Shown: in pieces, positions 1 to 10,192 of the stretch
Layout of the letters: the number at the start of each line of letters is the position of its first letter
Position numbering within the stretch: the stretch's first letter is position 1
Assembly: GCF_033568475.1 (NCBI RefSeq)
Contig: NC_133121.1
Span: 27,697,374 to 27,761,373, forward strand
Length of the DNA: 64,000 nt
Source: Henckelia pumila
Taxonomy: Eukaryota; Streptophyta; Magnoliopsida; Lamiales; Gesneriaceae
Direction of reading: 5' to 3'
The notes under the pieces: model-generated
Told to the model about the DNA's origin: nothing
What the model saw: only the letters and a program-made list of their open reading frames with translations
Databases searched by the model: none
Translations under genes and position numbers: made by a program

Positions 1-1313
1 GAGGGGGTCATCAGGTGTCGAGATTGGGTACAGTTACGACACATATAGGAGTCAATGCATTGTTGTCAAGGATTCACCACATACTTGCGAGTGTGGATAT
101 CCTATGCGATCTGAGGAGATATTAGTGTGACAAATCTCTGGCCAGAGTACTTGATGTGATTTAAGAAATGGTTTCTTAGTATCACATGCGATGTCACTAA
201 TTTGATCTTCAAGATGTATTGCATAGTTATCGAATCTTGAGCGACTCTCGATATACCAATGGTTGTTGATTCGATCGGGATATATGGATGAAGGGACCGT
301 ACTGTACGCTAACCAAAATCTACTGGTTCTTGTAGGCACTATCAGTGATACCTAGGGAATCATGGGGCGATGTTGCTAGGTGCTTTACCATGATTCGTTG
401 GGCAAGTCGGAAAGTGTTGTTCCGAGTCACAAGGAGTTGTGAGCCCACGGCTAGCTGTATCCCTGAACCATTGAGGGTCACACAGTGTAATGGAGTTTTA
501 ATCCCCGTTGAGATAGTTAAATTTAAAGAGTTAAATTTAATGAACTAAGGAGTTGGACTTCTTAAATAAGAGTAAGGGAGTAGGATTTCCTAAAATGACA
601 TAGGGATGGACATTTTTGGAAACCACTGAATTTGGATTCAGGAAAATTTATTTTGACTTTAAAATGTGCAGAAATGGTTTCTGTGCACATTGGTGAAATC
701 AGTTCATCAATCGGAGTCACGATGAATTTTATATTAATTTCTGAACGAGCGGGCTTTGCTTGTCGGGCCCCAGCTTATGATTAATGGGCCCTAAGGTGTT
801 AGTGGCCTGCATTATAAATAAGTTATTTCAGTACAGAAATTACACACAACAGGTCATAATTTTTGAGAGCAAAAATCGAAAACCCTAGTCTCTCTAAAAG
901 AAATTTCGGCCGACCCCTCCCCCTCTGCCCGAGAAAATTCCGGTCTGTGATTTTGAATCGCAGTAAGGAATAACGAATCAAATTCGTGTATTCTCTTCGC
1001 AGAAAACTTCTGATAGATTTTCTAGTGCAATCTATCAGAGGGATTAAACCTCTGTTCGTGGACCTGATTGAAGGAGTTCATCGGTTCCAGGGAGAGACAA
1101 CAAGAGCAGAATTGTTCTGTTGGTGTCCATTAATCTCGTTGCGAGATTTGAGGTAAAATTTATTTAATTGTTATTTAAATTTTACACACACAATAATTCA
1201 ATCGTTGTATGGTTGATACCCACACCATGGAATCGTTCCATGAGAAAATTTTAAACTTCCGCTGCACCGGGTATCAATCGTAATTGGTCTGGGAACTCGC
1301 CAGTTTTCCAACA
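1..1313 (+). repeat. 5' LTR of Copia-1 (truncated by window start)
   Basis: Matches 7755-9067 with a constant offset of 7754. It ends in CCAACA directly before the PBS. The start (TGTAAG in the 3' copy) lies outside the window. Confidence 0.97.
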
Positions 1314-1314
1314 G

Positions 1315-1330
1315 TGGTATCAGAGCCAGG
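1315..1330 (+). other. Primer-binding site, tRNA-iMet
   Basis: TGGTATCAGAGCCAGG starts two bases after the LTR end and is the usual initiator-Met primer site of plant Copia elements. Confidence 0.95.
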
Positions 1331-1433
1331 TTGCTCAGATCAAACGATTAAATTAATCAATTGTACAAAATTTTTGAGTCTCGGTTTTTGAAACAAAATA
1401 AATATTTTTAAATAAAAAAAAAAAAAAAATTTT

Positions 1434-1754
1434 TTCGGGGCAAAACCCGGGCAGCGATTGGATCGCTGCCCGGTGGGGCAGCAATTGTTGCTGCCCCGGG
1501 CGGCGCACGGCGCCGCCCAAAGGGGGCGCACGGCGCCGCCCAAGGCGGCGACCGTCGCCGCCCAGGGCAGCGCTGTGCGCTGCCCAGCGCTGCGCAGGGC
1601 GCTGCGCAGGGCGGCGCCCAGCGCCGCCCAGGGCAGCGCACGGCGCCGCCCAGGGGCGGCGCCAGGCGCTGCCCTAAGGGGGCAGCCGGGCTGCCCCCGG
1701 CCCGCGCCCCGGGTGCGGGCCGGCCCGGGAGTGTCCCGGGCGGCCCGCGGGAAA
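1434..1754. repeat. GC-rich palindromic block in the Copia-1 leader
   Basis: About 320 bp made almost only of G and C, with variants of GGCGCCGCCC, GGCAGCGC and GCTGCCC on both strands, so it can fold on itself many times. It follows a 14-base A run plus a T run and is bounded on the other side by AT-rich sequence. The open frames across it (100 aa plus, 77 aa minus) are low-complexity Arg/Ala/Pro and are not credible proteins. It lies between PBS and gag, so it would be in the 5' untranslated RNA. Confidence 0.85.
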
Positions 1755-1964
1755 AATTAATATTTTATTAAAATTAATTTTAATATGTTAAAATTTTATT
1801 TTTGGTCCGGTCAAAAATTGTTTTTGATTGGTTCACGAGATTTCGGATCGAATTGTTCGAGTCCGTAAATTTTAAAATTGATTTTGGATAAATTTGAATT
1901 TTTGGAAAATTTTAATATTTTATCCGTAAATTGAATTTTGAAATCAATTATTTTGGTACAATTG

Positions 1965-2118
1965 ATGATAAGATATGATCTTATGATATATTGAGTAAAA
2001 TATGATTTTATTTGTAAAATTGGATTTTATAGATAAAATATGATTTTATTTGATATGGAGATAAAATATGATTTTATATGTGAAATGTGATTTTATATAT
2101 AAAATATGATTTTATCTT
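1965..2118. repeat. Short imperfect tandem repeat, AAAATATGATTTTAT
   Basis: Five to six variants of a 15-25-base unit around AAAATATGATTTTAT follow one another in the leader. The unit is itself nearly palindromic. Confidence 0.7.
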
Positions 2119-2800
2119 GTTTAAATTTGAAATGCCACAGCATGTTATCCAATAAATTAATTTTGAATTAAATGTTATTGGATAAGGATGATCGATTGCC
2201 ATGACCAATTTTGTAGGTGTATGTTAGGAATTTACATTTTGTCTTTATTGTTGTTGGTTTTATTAATGAGCCTGGTTTATGGCCCGATATGAATGTCATA
2301 TGTAATAAAAGTGGGCTTGGTTTATAGCCCGTTCCCACCCCCTAAAAATGTATCCCCTACTTGTCATTGTTATTTATTGTAAATACATTAGATTTAGTGG
2401 GAGATCAAGATTTGAAGATGGTGGGCCCAGCAGACAATGAAGACTGAAGAAATGTAAATTGGAAGCATATGTAATAGGATTGCATTTGCATACTGCATAT
2501 TACCTAGGATTGGACTAAGACCCGTGATTGGCAACCACGGGTCAATTAGAAATGGAATCGATCATCCTATATAATATATGATATTATGATTGTATGCATG
2601 TTTAGACATAAATTGCGTGAATCCGGCAAAGAATGCAATAAATTAAATATGATGAGACAAATATTTTTATAAATAAAATCCCTCATTTTAAATATGATTT
2701 AAAATTTATATCAAGATAAATAAAGGAAATTTAAATTTGTTTAAATGTTCCCACCTTCCATCAACGGTCAATGTATGTGATGCTACCCGCGGATACGGTC

Positions 2801-3082
2801 CGGCTCATATTATTGGGGGGGCCCGTCCGTCGGAAAGCTGTACATTGGATCGACAAATGTTGTAAGTTGGGTGGAACTCCCATGGGATCGGCTCATATTA
2901 TTGGGGGATCCACATGGCGACCGTCCATCACAACTTAATATTGATGGGTCATCTTGACATGTCACTTTAAACGGCGTCATATTATTGGGCCCTTATTGGA
3001 CATGAGGTAAATACATGGGGGTTGCTTTGGAAGCAATTGGGCTCTACCTTTTGAGAATTATGGTTGGCTGATATTATTCGGG
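2801..3082 (+). repeat. Four copies of a motif spaced about 87 bp in the Copia-1 leader
   Basis: GGCTCATATTATTGGG or a close variant occurs at about 2802, 2890, 2973 and 3065. Sequence between the copies is only weakly similar. The array lies just upstream of gag. Confidence 0.75.
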
Positions 3083-3271
3083 ACCATAAGTTTGTTAATT
3101 GGACCCCATGTTCTCACTAAGGAAAAAGTTTCCCGTTTTCACTAGAGGGTGGTGAAATCGTTAAAATAGTGGGAGTGAGATTCATAAAATTAAATTCGCC
3201 TATTTTATGTCTTAGTAAATTGTTAAACAATCATTGATATATGTCTGTTTTCCTTTTCAGTATTTCATACA

Positions 3272-5038
3272 ATGAATTTGCGAAATCCTTTATTCTCGAT
3301 CCTCGAACAAAACAAGCTGACTGGCGCCAACTATACGGAATGGTTCCGGAAGTTGAAGATTGTCTTAACTTCGGAGAAAATGCTCTACGTGTTAGAGAAA
3401 GCACCTCCGAAGGAAGCACCAGCTGACATAAGTCCGGAGGAATTGGCCAAACTTGATGCATGGTGTGACCATGACATCAAGACCAAATGCTATATGCAAG
3501 CCTCGATGTCTGATGAACTCCAGAGGCGATTTGAGGACACGGTGAATGCTGCTGACATTCATACGCAACTCAAGGAACTTTTTGGGGCTCAGTCGAGGGC
3601 TGAAAGGTTCTCTACTGTTAAGGAGTTGATGATGTGCCGCATGCGTGAAGGGACTTCGGTCCGTGATCATGGGGTACGAGTGATTTGGCTCATACAGAAG
3701 TTAGCGACCCTTGATTTGGTGTTGGAGCATGAACTCAATGTGGACTTGTTGCTTCTATCTCTTCCTTCCTCATTTGATGGATTCGTGATAAATTTTAATA
3801 TGAACAAGATAGAGGCCACCCTTGAAGAGATGGTCAATATGCTCGTTACATATGAATCCACACTTAAGAAGGATAAGCCAGCTTTCTTGGTGGGCTCCTC
3901 ATCTTCTGCTAAGAAGGGGCCAAGTATGAAGGGCAAGAAACGTTCTGCCCCACCCAAGAAAGTGGAACCCGAGAAGAAGCAAAAGACAAAGGCTTCAAAC
4001 AATGGAAAATCCAAGGATGTTTGCCATTACTGCAAGAAGCCGGGTCATTGGAAGCGCAACTGCAAGGAGTATCTTGAGCAGTTGGGAACTGCAAAGGGTA
4101 TGTTCTATATCGAAATAAACATGTCACTTAATACAACTTCTTGGGTATTGGATACCGGATGTGGATCTCACATTTGCAATGATTTGCAGGTGATGACAAG
4201 AAGTCGCAGGCTTAGAATGGGTGAGACCCAACTGAGGCTCGGGAATGGTTCCAGAGTTGAAGCTACGGCCATTGGAGATGTTTGTTTGATATTGCAGAAC
4301 GGTTTTAAATTATTGTTGAGAGATGTTTTATTTGTGCCAGATTTAATTAAAAACATTATTTCTATTTCTATGCTTGATAGAGATGGTTATTCTTGTAATT
4401 TTGTGAATGGGATTTGCAGTATTTACAAGAATGAATGTTTAATTGGAAATGGACAACTTGAAAACGATCTATATAATTTAAAACTAAAAGACGTTCCAGT
4501 GAATTGTATTGACAAACCGGCAACAACAAACAAAAGGAAAATCGATAGTCAAAACCCGGCAAACCTTTGGCACGCTAGGCTAGGTCATATTTCCTCAAGG
4601 AGGATGAACAAGCTAGTGGGAGAGGGCATGTTTGATATGTCTGATATTAACTCTCTACCTACTTGTGAATCCTGCCTAAAAGGAAAAATGACTAAATCTC
4701 CTTTTAAGGGGAAACCTGAGCGTAGTCAGAATCTGTTGGATTTGATCCATACAGATGTTTGTGGTCCATTTAGAGTAGGGACTCAACATGGCCACACCTA
4801 CTTCATTACCTTTACTGATGATTATTCAAGGTATGGGTATTTATATTTAATGAAATATAAGTCTGAAGCATTTGAAAAGTTCAAAGAATTCAGGGCTGAA
4901 GTAGAAAACAAGCTAGGTAAAAGTATTAAAGCACTTCGATCGGATCGAGGTGGAGAATACTTGAGTACCGAGTTTTTGGACTATCTGAAAGAGAATGGGA
5001 TTCTCTCAGTGGACTCCTCCTATGACACCACAGCTTAA
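3272..5038 (+). CDS. Copia gag-protease-integrase (N-terminal part of polyprotein), frameshifted
   Basis: A 588-aa reading frame encodes the first half of a Copia polyprotein. Gag spans about residues 20-190. The CX2CX4HX4C zinc knuckle starts at Cys251 (CHYCKKPGHWKRNC). The aspartic protease has its catalytic DTG at 294-296. The integrase zinc-binding part begins near His434 (LWHARLGH), and core acidic residues are Asp495 and Asp558. The frame ends in an abnormal tail at 5038, while the protein continues in another frame from about 5010; a one-base change in the integrase core is the likely cause. The product would package RNA, process the polyprotein and integrate cDNA. With this frameshift the copy is unlikely to be autonomous unless it is bypassed. 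Confidence 0.95.
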   Translation: MNLRNPLFSILEQNKLTGANYTEWFRKLKIVLTSEKMLYVLEKAPPKEAPADISPEELAKLDAWCDHDIKTKCYMQASMSDELQRRFEDTVNAADIHTQLKELFGAQSRAERFSTVKELMMCRMREGTSVRDHGVRVIWLIQKLATLDLVLEHELNVDLLLLSLPSSFDGFVINFNMNKIEATLEEMVNMLVTYESTLKKDKPAFLVGSSSSAKKGPSMKGKKRSAPPKKVEPEKKQKTKASNNGKSKDVCHYCKKPGHWKRNCKEYLEQLGTAKGMFYIEINMSLNTTSWVLDTGCGSHICNDLQVMTRSRRLRMGETQLRLGNGSRVEATAIGDVCLILQNGFKLLLRDVLFVPDLIKNIISISMLDRDGYSCNFVNGICSIYKNECLIGNGQLENDLYNLKLKDVPVNCIDKPATTNKRKIDSQNPANLWHARLGHISSRRMNKLVGEGMFDMSDINSLPTCESCLKGKMTKSPFKGKPERSQNLLDLIHTDVCGPFRVGTQHGHTYFITFTDDYSRYGYLYLMKYKSEAFEKFKEFRAEVENKLGKSIKALRSDRGGEYLSTEFLDYLKENGILSVDSSYDTTA

Positions 5039-7190
5039 TGGTATATCGGAGCGTCGTAATCGAACTTTGTTGGACATGGTTCGATCTATGATGAGCTTCA
5101 CTGAGCTTCCACCTTCGTTTTGGGGCTATGCGCTTGAAACGGCGGTATTGTTGTTGAACAACGTCCACACTAAAGCAGTGGACAAAACACCATACGAGTT
5201 ATGGAATGGCAAAGCTCCTAAGTATTCGTACTTGAGGATTTGGGGATGTCCTGCTTACGTGAAGCGGACAGTGGGAGATAAGTTGGATAGTCGATCCAGC
5301 TTATGTTATTTTGTAGGGTATCCGAAGAATTCAATCGGATATTATTTCTATTATCCTGCTGAAACAAAGGTGTTTGTTTCTAGGAATGCCACCTTCTTGG
5401 AGAAGGAGTTCTTATTGGATAAGAAAGGCGAGATGATGGAACTCGAAGAAGTTCGAGAAGAACCCGAAATACAAATACAAAATAACGATCCTACACCTCA
5501 GGAACCATTGCTGGACACGCCTGCACCTAGAAGATCCGAAAGGACTTCTAGACCTCCAGTTCGATATGGTCTTCTTCTTGAAGGGGATCAAGATGAACCC
5601 GACATTGGATGTGATCCAAGAAACTTCAAGGAAGCAATTTCTGATGCGGATTCGAATTTATGGCTTGAAGCTATGCAGTCAGAATTGGATTCGATGCATA
5701 CAAACCAAGTTTGGTCTTTGGTAGATCCTCCCGATGGAATTGTTCCAATAGGGTGTAAATGGATCTACAAAAGAAAGCTTGGGCCTGATGGTAAGGTATT
5801 GACCTACAAGGCGCGATTGGTGGCGAAAGGTTATACTCAAAGGCAAGGAGTTGACTATGATGAAACCTTTTCACCAGTCGCAATGTTCAAGTCCATAAGC
5901 ATCCTGATTGCCATAGCTGCATGGTATGACTATGAGATATGGCAAATGGATGTGAAGACTGCTTTTCTTAATGGAGACATTAAGGAAGAAATCTATATGA
6001 AGCAGCCTGAGGGGTTCACATCCATGGGAAGCGAGCATAAGGTATGCAAGCTTCAGAGATCAATTTATGGTCTAAAACAAGCATCAAGAAGTTGGAACCA
6101 GAAATTTGATGAAACAATAAAAGATTTTGGTTTCATCAAGAACCCGGAGGAACCGTGCGTGTACAAGAAAGTAGTTAAGGATGCTGTGACATTCTTAGTA
6201 CTTTATGTTGATGACATCCTACTCATTGGGAATGATGTAGGGATGTTGCAGTCAACAAAGATATGGTTATCAGGTAGATTTTCGATGAAGGATTTGGGTG
6301 AGGCATCCTACATTCTTGGGATACAGATCTATAGGGATAGATCTAAGAGAATGATAGGACTCACTCAATCAACCTACATCGATACCATATTGAAACGGTT
6401 TTCAATGGATGGGTCCAAGAGAGGACATCTACCCATGTGTCATGGAGTTTCTCTATCCAAGTCTATGTGTCCCAAGACTGATGCAGAGATAGAGAATATG
6501 ACACATGTACCATATGCGTCAGCTATAGGTAGTATCATGTATGGGATGATATCTACCAGACCGGATGTAGCATTTGCTCTGAGTGTCACGAGCAGATATC
6601 AGTCTAATCCTGGTCAGATGCATTGGAAAGCCGTGAAGGACATTCTTAAGTACTTGCGAAGGACTAAGAATATGTTCATGGTTTATGGAGGACGAGAACT
6701 CAAACTGGAAGGCTATACCGACTCTAGCTTCCAAAGTGATGTGGATGACTCGAAGTCAACCTCTGGATTTGTGTTCATGCTCAATGGCGGTGCTGTCTCT
6801 TGGAAGAGTTCCAAGCAGGACACCACAGCGGATTCCACCACTGAGGCTGAATACATTGCAGCATCAGCTGCTGCTAAAGAGGCCGTTTGGATGAGGAATT
6901 TCGTCCAAGAGTTGGGCGTCATTCCTGAATTTGTTGGTCCAGTCCCGGTGTACTGCGACAACACGGGTGCCGTTGCTCAAGCAAAGGAACCAAGGTCTCA
7001 TCAAAGATCCAAACACGTACTGAGGAAATACCACATAATCCGGGAGATTGTGGAAAGAGGAGACATCAGTGTCGAACGAGTGGCCTCTGCAGACAATATC
7101 GCTGATCCACTTACTAAGCCTTTGCCAGGACCATTGTTTGACAAACATCGCGAAGCAATGGGTCTACGTAGTATGACTAGTTGGCTATAG
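4995..7190 (+). CDS. Copia integrase C-terminus, reverse transcriptase, RNase H
   Basis: Continues the polyprotein of the preceding frame, overlapping it by 44 bp; the Met at 4995 is only the first in-frame ATG. It holds the end of the integrase core with the third acidic residue (in SERRNR), then the RT with the YVDD active site at residues 404-407. RNase H follows, with Asp576 in YTDSSF and Glu in TTEAEY. It ends in the usual Copia tail (ADPLTKPLPG) before the PPT. The 731 aa contain no internal stop, consistent with a young element. The reading-frame break at about 5010 separates it from gag. Confidence 0.95.
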   Translation: MGFSQWTPPMTPQLNGISERRNRTLLDMVRSMMSFTELPPSFWGYALETAVLLLNNVHTKAVDKTPYELWNGKAPKYSYLRIWGCPAYVKRTVGDKLDSRSSLCYFVGYPKNSIGYYFYYPAETKVFVSRNATFLEKEFLLDKKGEMMELEEVREEPEIQIQNNDPTPQEPLLDTPAPRRSERTSRPPVRYGLLLEGDQDEPDIGCDPRNFKEAISDADSNLWLEAMQSELDSMHTNQVWSLVDPPDGIVPIGCKWIYKRKLGPDGKVLTYKARLVAKGYTQRQGVDYDETFSPVAMFKSISILIAIAAWYDYEIWQMDVKTAFLNGDIKEEIYMKQPEGFTSMGSEHKVCKLQRSIYGLKQASRSWNQKFDETIKDFGFIKNPEEPCVYKKVVKDAVTFLVLYVDDILLIGNDVGMLQSTKIWLSGRFSMKDLGEASYILGIQIYRDRSKRMIGLTQSTYIDTILKRFSMDGSKRGHLPMCHGVSLSKSMCPKTDAEIENMTHVPYASAIGSIMYGMISTRPDVAFALSVTSRYQSNPGQMHWKAVKDILKYLRRTKNMFMVYGGRELKLEGYTDSSFQSDVDDSKSTSGFVFMLNGGAVSWKSSKQDTTADSTTEAEYIAASAAAKEAVWMRNFVQELGVIPEFVGPVPVYCDNTGAVAQAKEPRSHQRSKHVLRKYHIIREIVERGDISVERVASADNIADPLTKPLPGPLFDKHREAMGLRSMTSWL

Positions 7191-7193
7191 GGC

Positions 7194-7204
7194 AAGTGGG
7201 AGAT
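7194..7204 (+). other. Polypurine tract of Copia-1
   Basis: CAAGTGGGAGA lies directly before the 3' LTR start TGTAAG and is the typical second-strand primer of plant Copia elements. Confidence 0.9.
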
Positions 7205-9067
7205 TGTAAGAGTGGGTGCCCAGTGAGCCAACTGTGTGGCTATGGGCTTTGTTGACTCTTTGTATAAACAATCTTTTGTTTAATATTATTTACACTTTTA
7301 TGGCAATGACTTTATATTACTTCATATTGTTATATTGTGATATACTATTGTTGTTTTGATAAAGACCTTGAATATACTATAGTGTATGTAAGATGTGGTA
7401 GAACATGGAGATGTCTATCATGAAATACATCTTATAGTCACTGTATATTCTAAAACCGTTCCTAGTCGATTGAGCCGTCCGATAATAAGGATAAGGATCG
7501 CTCGAGTTTGAGACTAGCATTTGCGATGCGGAGTACCACGTTTCATTGGTAGGGAACATGGAGATGTTCGAAGCATGCAAATGGATATTCATAGGATGAA
7601 TAGTCGAACTACCCTATCCGGACTTTCCAAGTGGTTATCACTTATCGAGTGGATAAAGTCCGCGGTTTTGGTTGTACACCATTAGTCCTTACGACTTGAA
7701 ACATCATGGAGACTCTGTATGCTAGTACTGTGCTTTGACTCGTTTACCGACTCTGAGGGGGTCATCAGGTGTCGAGATTGGGTACAGTTACGACACATAT
7801 AGGAGTCAATGCATTGTTGTCAAGGATTCACCACATACTTGCGAGTGTGGATATCCTATGCGATCTGAGGAGATATTAGTGTGACAAATCTCTGGCCAGA
7901 GTACTTGATGTGATTTAAGAAATGGTTTCTTAGTATCACATGCGATGTCACTAATTTGATCTTCAAGATGTATTGCATAGTTATCGAATCTTGAGCGACT
8001 CTCGATATACCAATGGTTGTTGATTCGATCGGGATATATGGATGAAGGGACCGTACTGTACGCTAACCAAAATCTACTGGTTCTTGTAGGCACTATCAGT
8101 GATACCTAGGGAATCATGGGGCGATGTTGCTAGGCGCTTTACCATGATTCGTTGGGCAAGTCGGAAAGTGTTGTTCCGAGTCACAAGGAGTTGTGAGCCC
8201 ACGGCTAGCTGTATCCCTGAACCATTGAGGGTCACACAGTGTAATGGAGTTTTAATCCCCGTTGAGATAGTTAAATTTAAAGAGTTAAATTTAATGAACT
8301 AAGGAGTTGGACTTCTTAAATAAGAGTAAGGGAGTAGGATTTCCTAAAATGACATAGGGATGGACATTTTTGGAAACCACTGAATTTGGATTCAGGAAAA
8401 TTTATTTTGACTTTAAAATGTGCAGAAATGGTTTCTGTGCACATTGGTGAAATCAGTTCATCAATCGGAGTCACGATGAATTTTATATTAATTTCTGAAC
8501 GAGCGGGCTTTGCTTGTCGGGCCCCAGCTTATGATTAATGGGCCCTAAGGTGTTAGTGGCCTGCATTATAAATAAGTTATTTCAGTACAGAAATTACACA
8601 CAACAGGTCATAATTTTTGAGAGCAAAAATCGAAAACCCTAGTCTCTCTAAAAGAAATTTCGGCCGACCCCTCCCCCTCTGCCCGAGAAAATTCCGGTTT
8701 GTGATTTTGAATTGCAGTAAGGAATAACGAATCAAATTCGTGTATTCTCTTCGCAGAAAACTTCTGATAGATTTTCTAGTGCAATCTATCAGAGGGATTA
8801 AACCTCTGTTCGTGGACCTGATTGAAGGAGTTCATCGGTTCCAGGGAGAGACAACAAGAGCAGAATTGTTCTGTTGGTGTCCATTAATCTCGTTGCGAGA
8901 TTTGAGGTAAAATTTATTTAATTGTTATTTAAATTTTACACACACAATAATTCAATCGTTGTATGGTTGATACCCACACCATGGAATCGTTCCATGAGAA
9001 AATTTTAAACTTCCGCTGCACCGGGTATCAATCGTAATTGGTCTGGGAACTCGCCAGTTTTCCAACA
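7205..9067 (+). repeat. 3' LTR of Copia-1 (1863 bp)
   Basis: Starts TGTAAG after the PPT and ends CCAACA. Its last 1313 bp duplicate 1-1313. Open frames inside it occur in both LTR copies and carry no known domain. Confidence 0.96.
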
Positions 9068-9162
9068 TAACCAATAACCAATTGGCAGACATTTTTACTA
9101 AAGCATTAGATCATGAGAGATTCTCAACTCTTCGGAGGTCTCTCAGCATGTGTGCATTATAA
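9068..9162 (+). pseudogene. C-terminal end of Sirevirus-like RNase H, cut by Copia-1
   Basis: The frame starting in the bases after the Copia-1 LTR reads NNQLADIFTKALD and then LRRSLSMCAL before a TAA stop. This is the conserved end of Copia pol (ADIFTKAL). Copia-1 inserted between this segment and the rest of RNase H, which must lie upstream of the window. It is therefore a truncated gene fragment. Confidence 0.88.
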
Positions 9163-10192
9163 TCCTTTGCATGTATTGTCTTTGGTGTTACAACACTATC
9201 GACAATACTGTTGTTTTCTTGTCATGCATATTTAGGATTTTAGGCATTCTGCACTCACTATGTTATGGGTGTTGTTTAAATCTCTGTTACAGTGATTCAA
9301 TTGATGGCAAGTTTTTCCGCAAATTTTTAAGCACACTTACCCTTTTGTTTTTTGAACTCTGACTAAACCACCGAGTAGTTGAGGAATGTACGTGTATTTC
9401 ATGTTTTTGTTCCAAGTGAAAGGTGGTTCGGAAATTTAGTGTTCAACTTTTTATAAAGTTTGTTGACCAATGTCATAAATACAAACTTTTTCAAAAATCG
9501 GAAGAAAATGGAAAAATCTACCTAATTGAGTCCAATGAAGACTGTTCTTTTATGTGCAGGCTACCACTTCTGGAATTTTTCTGAAAAAACAAGGGTAATC
9601 AAGTGTGCAGGTTTCAAATATTTTTGATAAACTTTGGTTTTGTTGATGATGTTGTCAACACGAGAGACAACACTACACTTGTCACCATATCTTATGCTTG
9701 GGATTGCATTTTTATTTTATGTTACACTCTGTTTAGGCATAAAATAGGTCATGCATATGCATTTTTGCAAATAGAGGGTCTGTTTTTGGGTAAGGTTCTA
9801 AATAGACGAATTTTGATGATTTACCCTATTTACTGAAACTTGAATTTTTGTGATTGATTTTTATTTCAGTAGAGTTAGGCTGATGTGGCGTTAATTCTGG
9901 AAGATTTGGACTTAAATAGGTATCTCGGATTATTGCCTTATCTATGGGATTTTATCTCTTAATCCCGATTTTTAAATCTTGGCCGTTAGTAAAGTTACCG
10001 TTAGTAACTTGGAGAGATAAATGATCAGGATAATTATGAGTTTGTTAGAGGGAAAATCTTACCGTTTGTGATAGGGGTTATATATATGTGTTTTCGTAAT
10101 TATCGGGCATTATCATCATCTTAAAAAATTTTTAATCCCGATAGTACTTTCTGCAAACCCTACATCCTTCTCACTCTCAAATTTTAATTTCC
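9163..10192 (+). other. Non-coding spacer between pol and extra ORF of the Sirevirus-like element
   Basis: AT-rich. It contains two copies of the interrupted palindrome (about 9183 and 9649). No protein similarity seen; the 70- and 77-aa frames here are not convincing. Confidence 0.6.

Larger units (their letters stand above)
1..9067 (+). mobile_element. Copia LTR retrotransposon (Copia-1), nearly complete and young
   Basis: The order 5' LTR, tRNA-iMet PBS, long leader, gag-protease-integrase-RT-RNase H, PPT and 3' LTR shows a Ty1/Copia element on the plus strand. The first 550 bp of the 5' LTR lie outside the window, judged from the 1863-bp 3' LTR. The overlapping 1313 bp of the two LTRs are collinear without a length difference; I saw only three substitutions by eye, so the insertion is recent. 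It interrupts the RNase H of an older Sirevirus-like element. The bases after the 3' LTR (TAACC) are the expected TSD, but the partner lies outside the window. RT and RNase H wording resembles the Tork/Angela group. Confidence 0.96.

Noticed and set aside
52..339. 95-aa minus-strand frame, identical to one at 7806-8093
   Set aside because: Both lie in the two copies of the Copia-1 LTR; the identity reflects LTR duplication, not a gene.
1315..1330. tRNA gene
   Set aside because: TGGTATCAGAGC stretches here and at 40253 are primer-binding sites complementary to tRNA 3' ends, not tRNA genes; no tRNA was recognised.
1458..1760. 100-aa open frame in the GC-rich block
   Set aside because: Low-complexity Arg/Ala/Pro produced by GC repeats, with comparable frames on the other strand.
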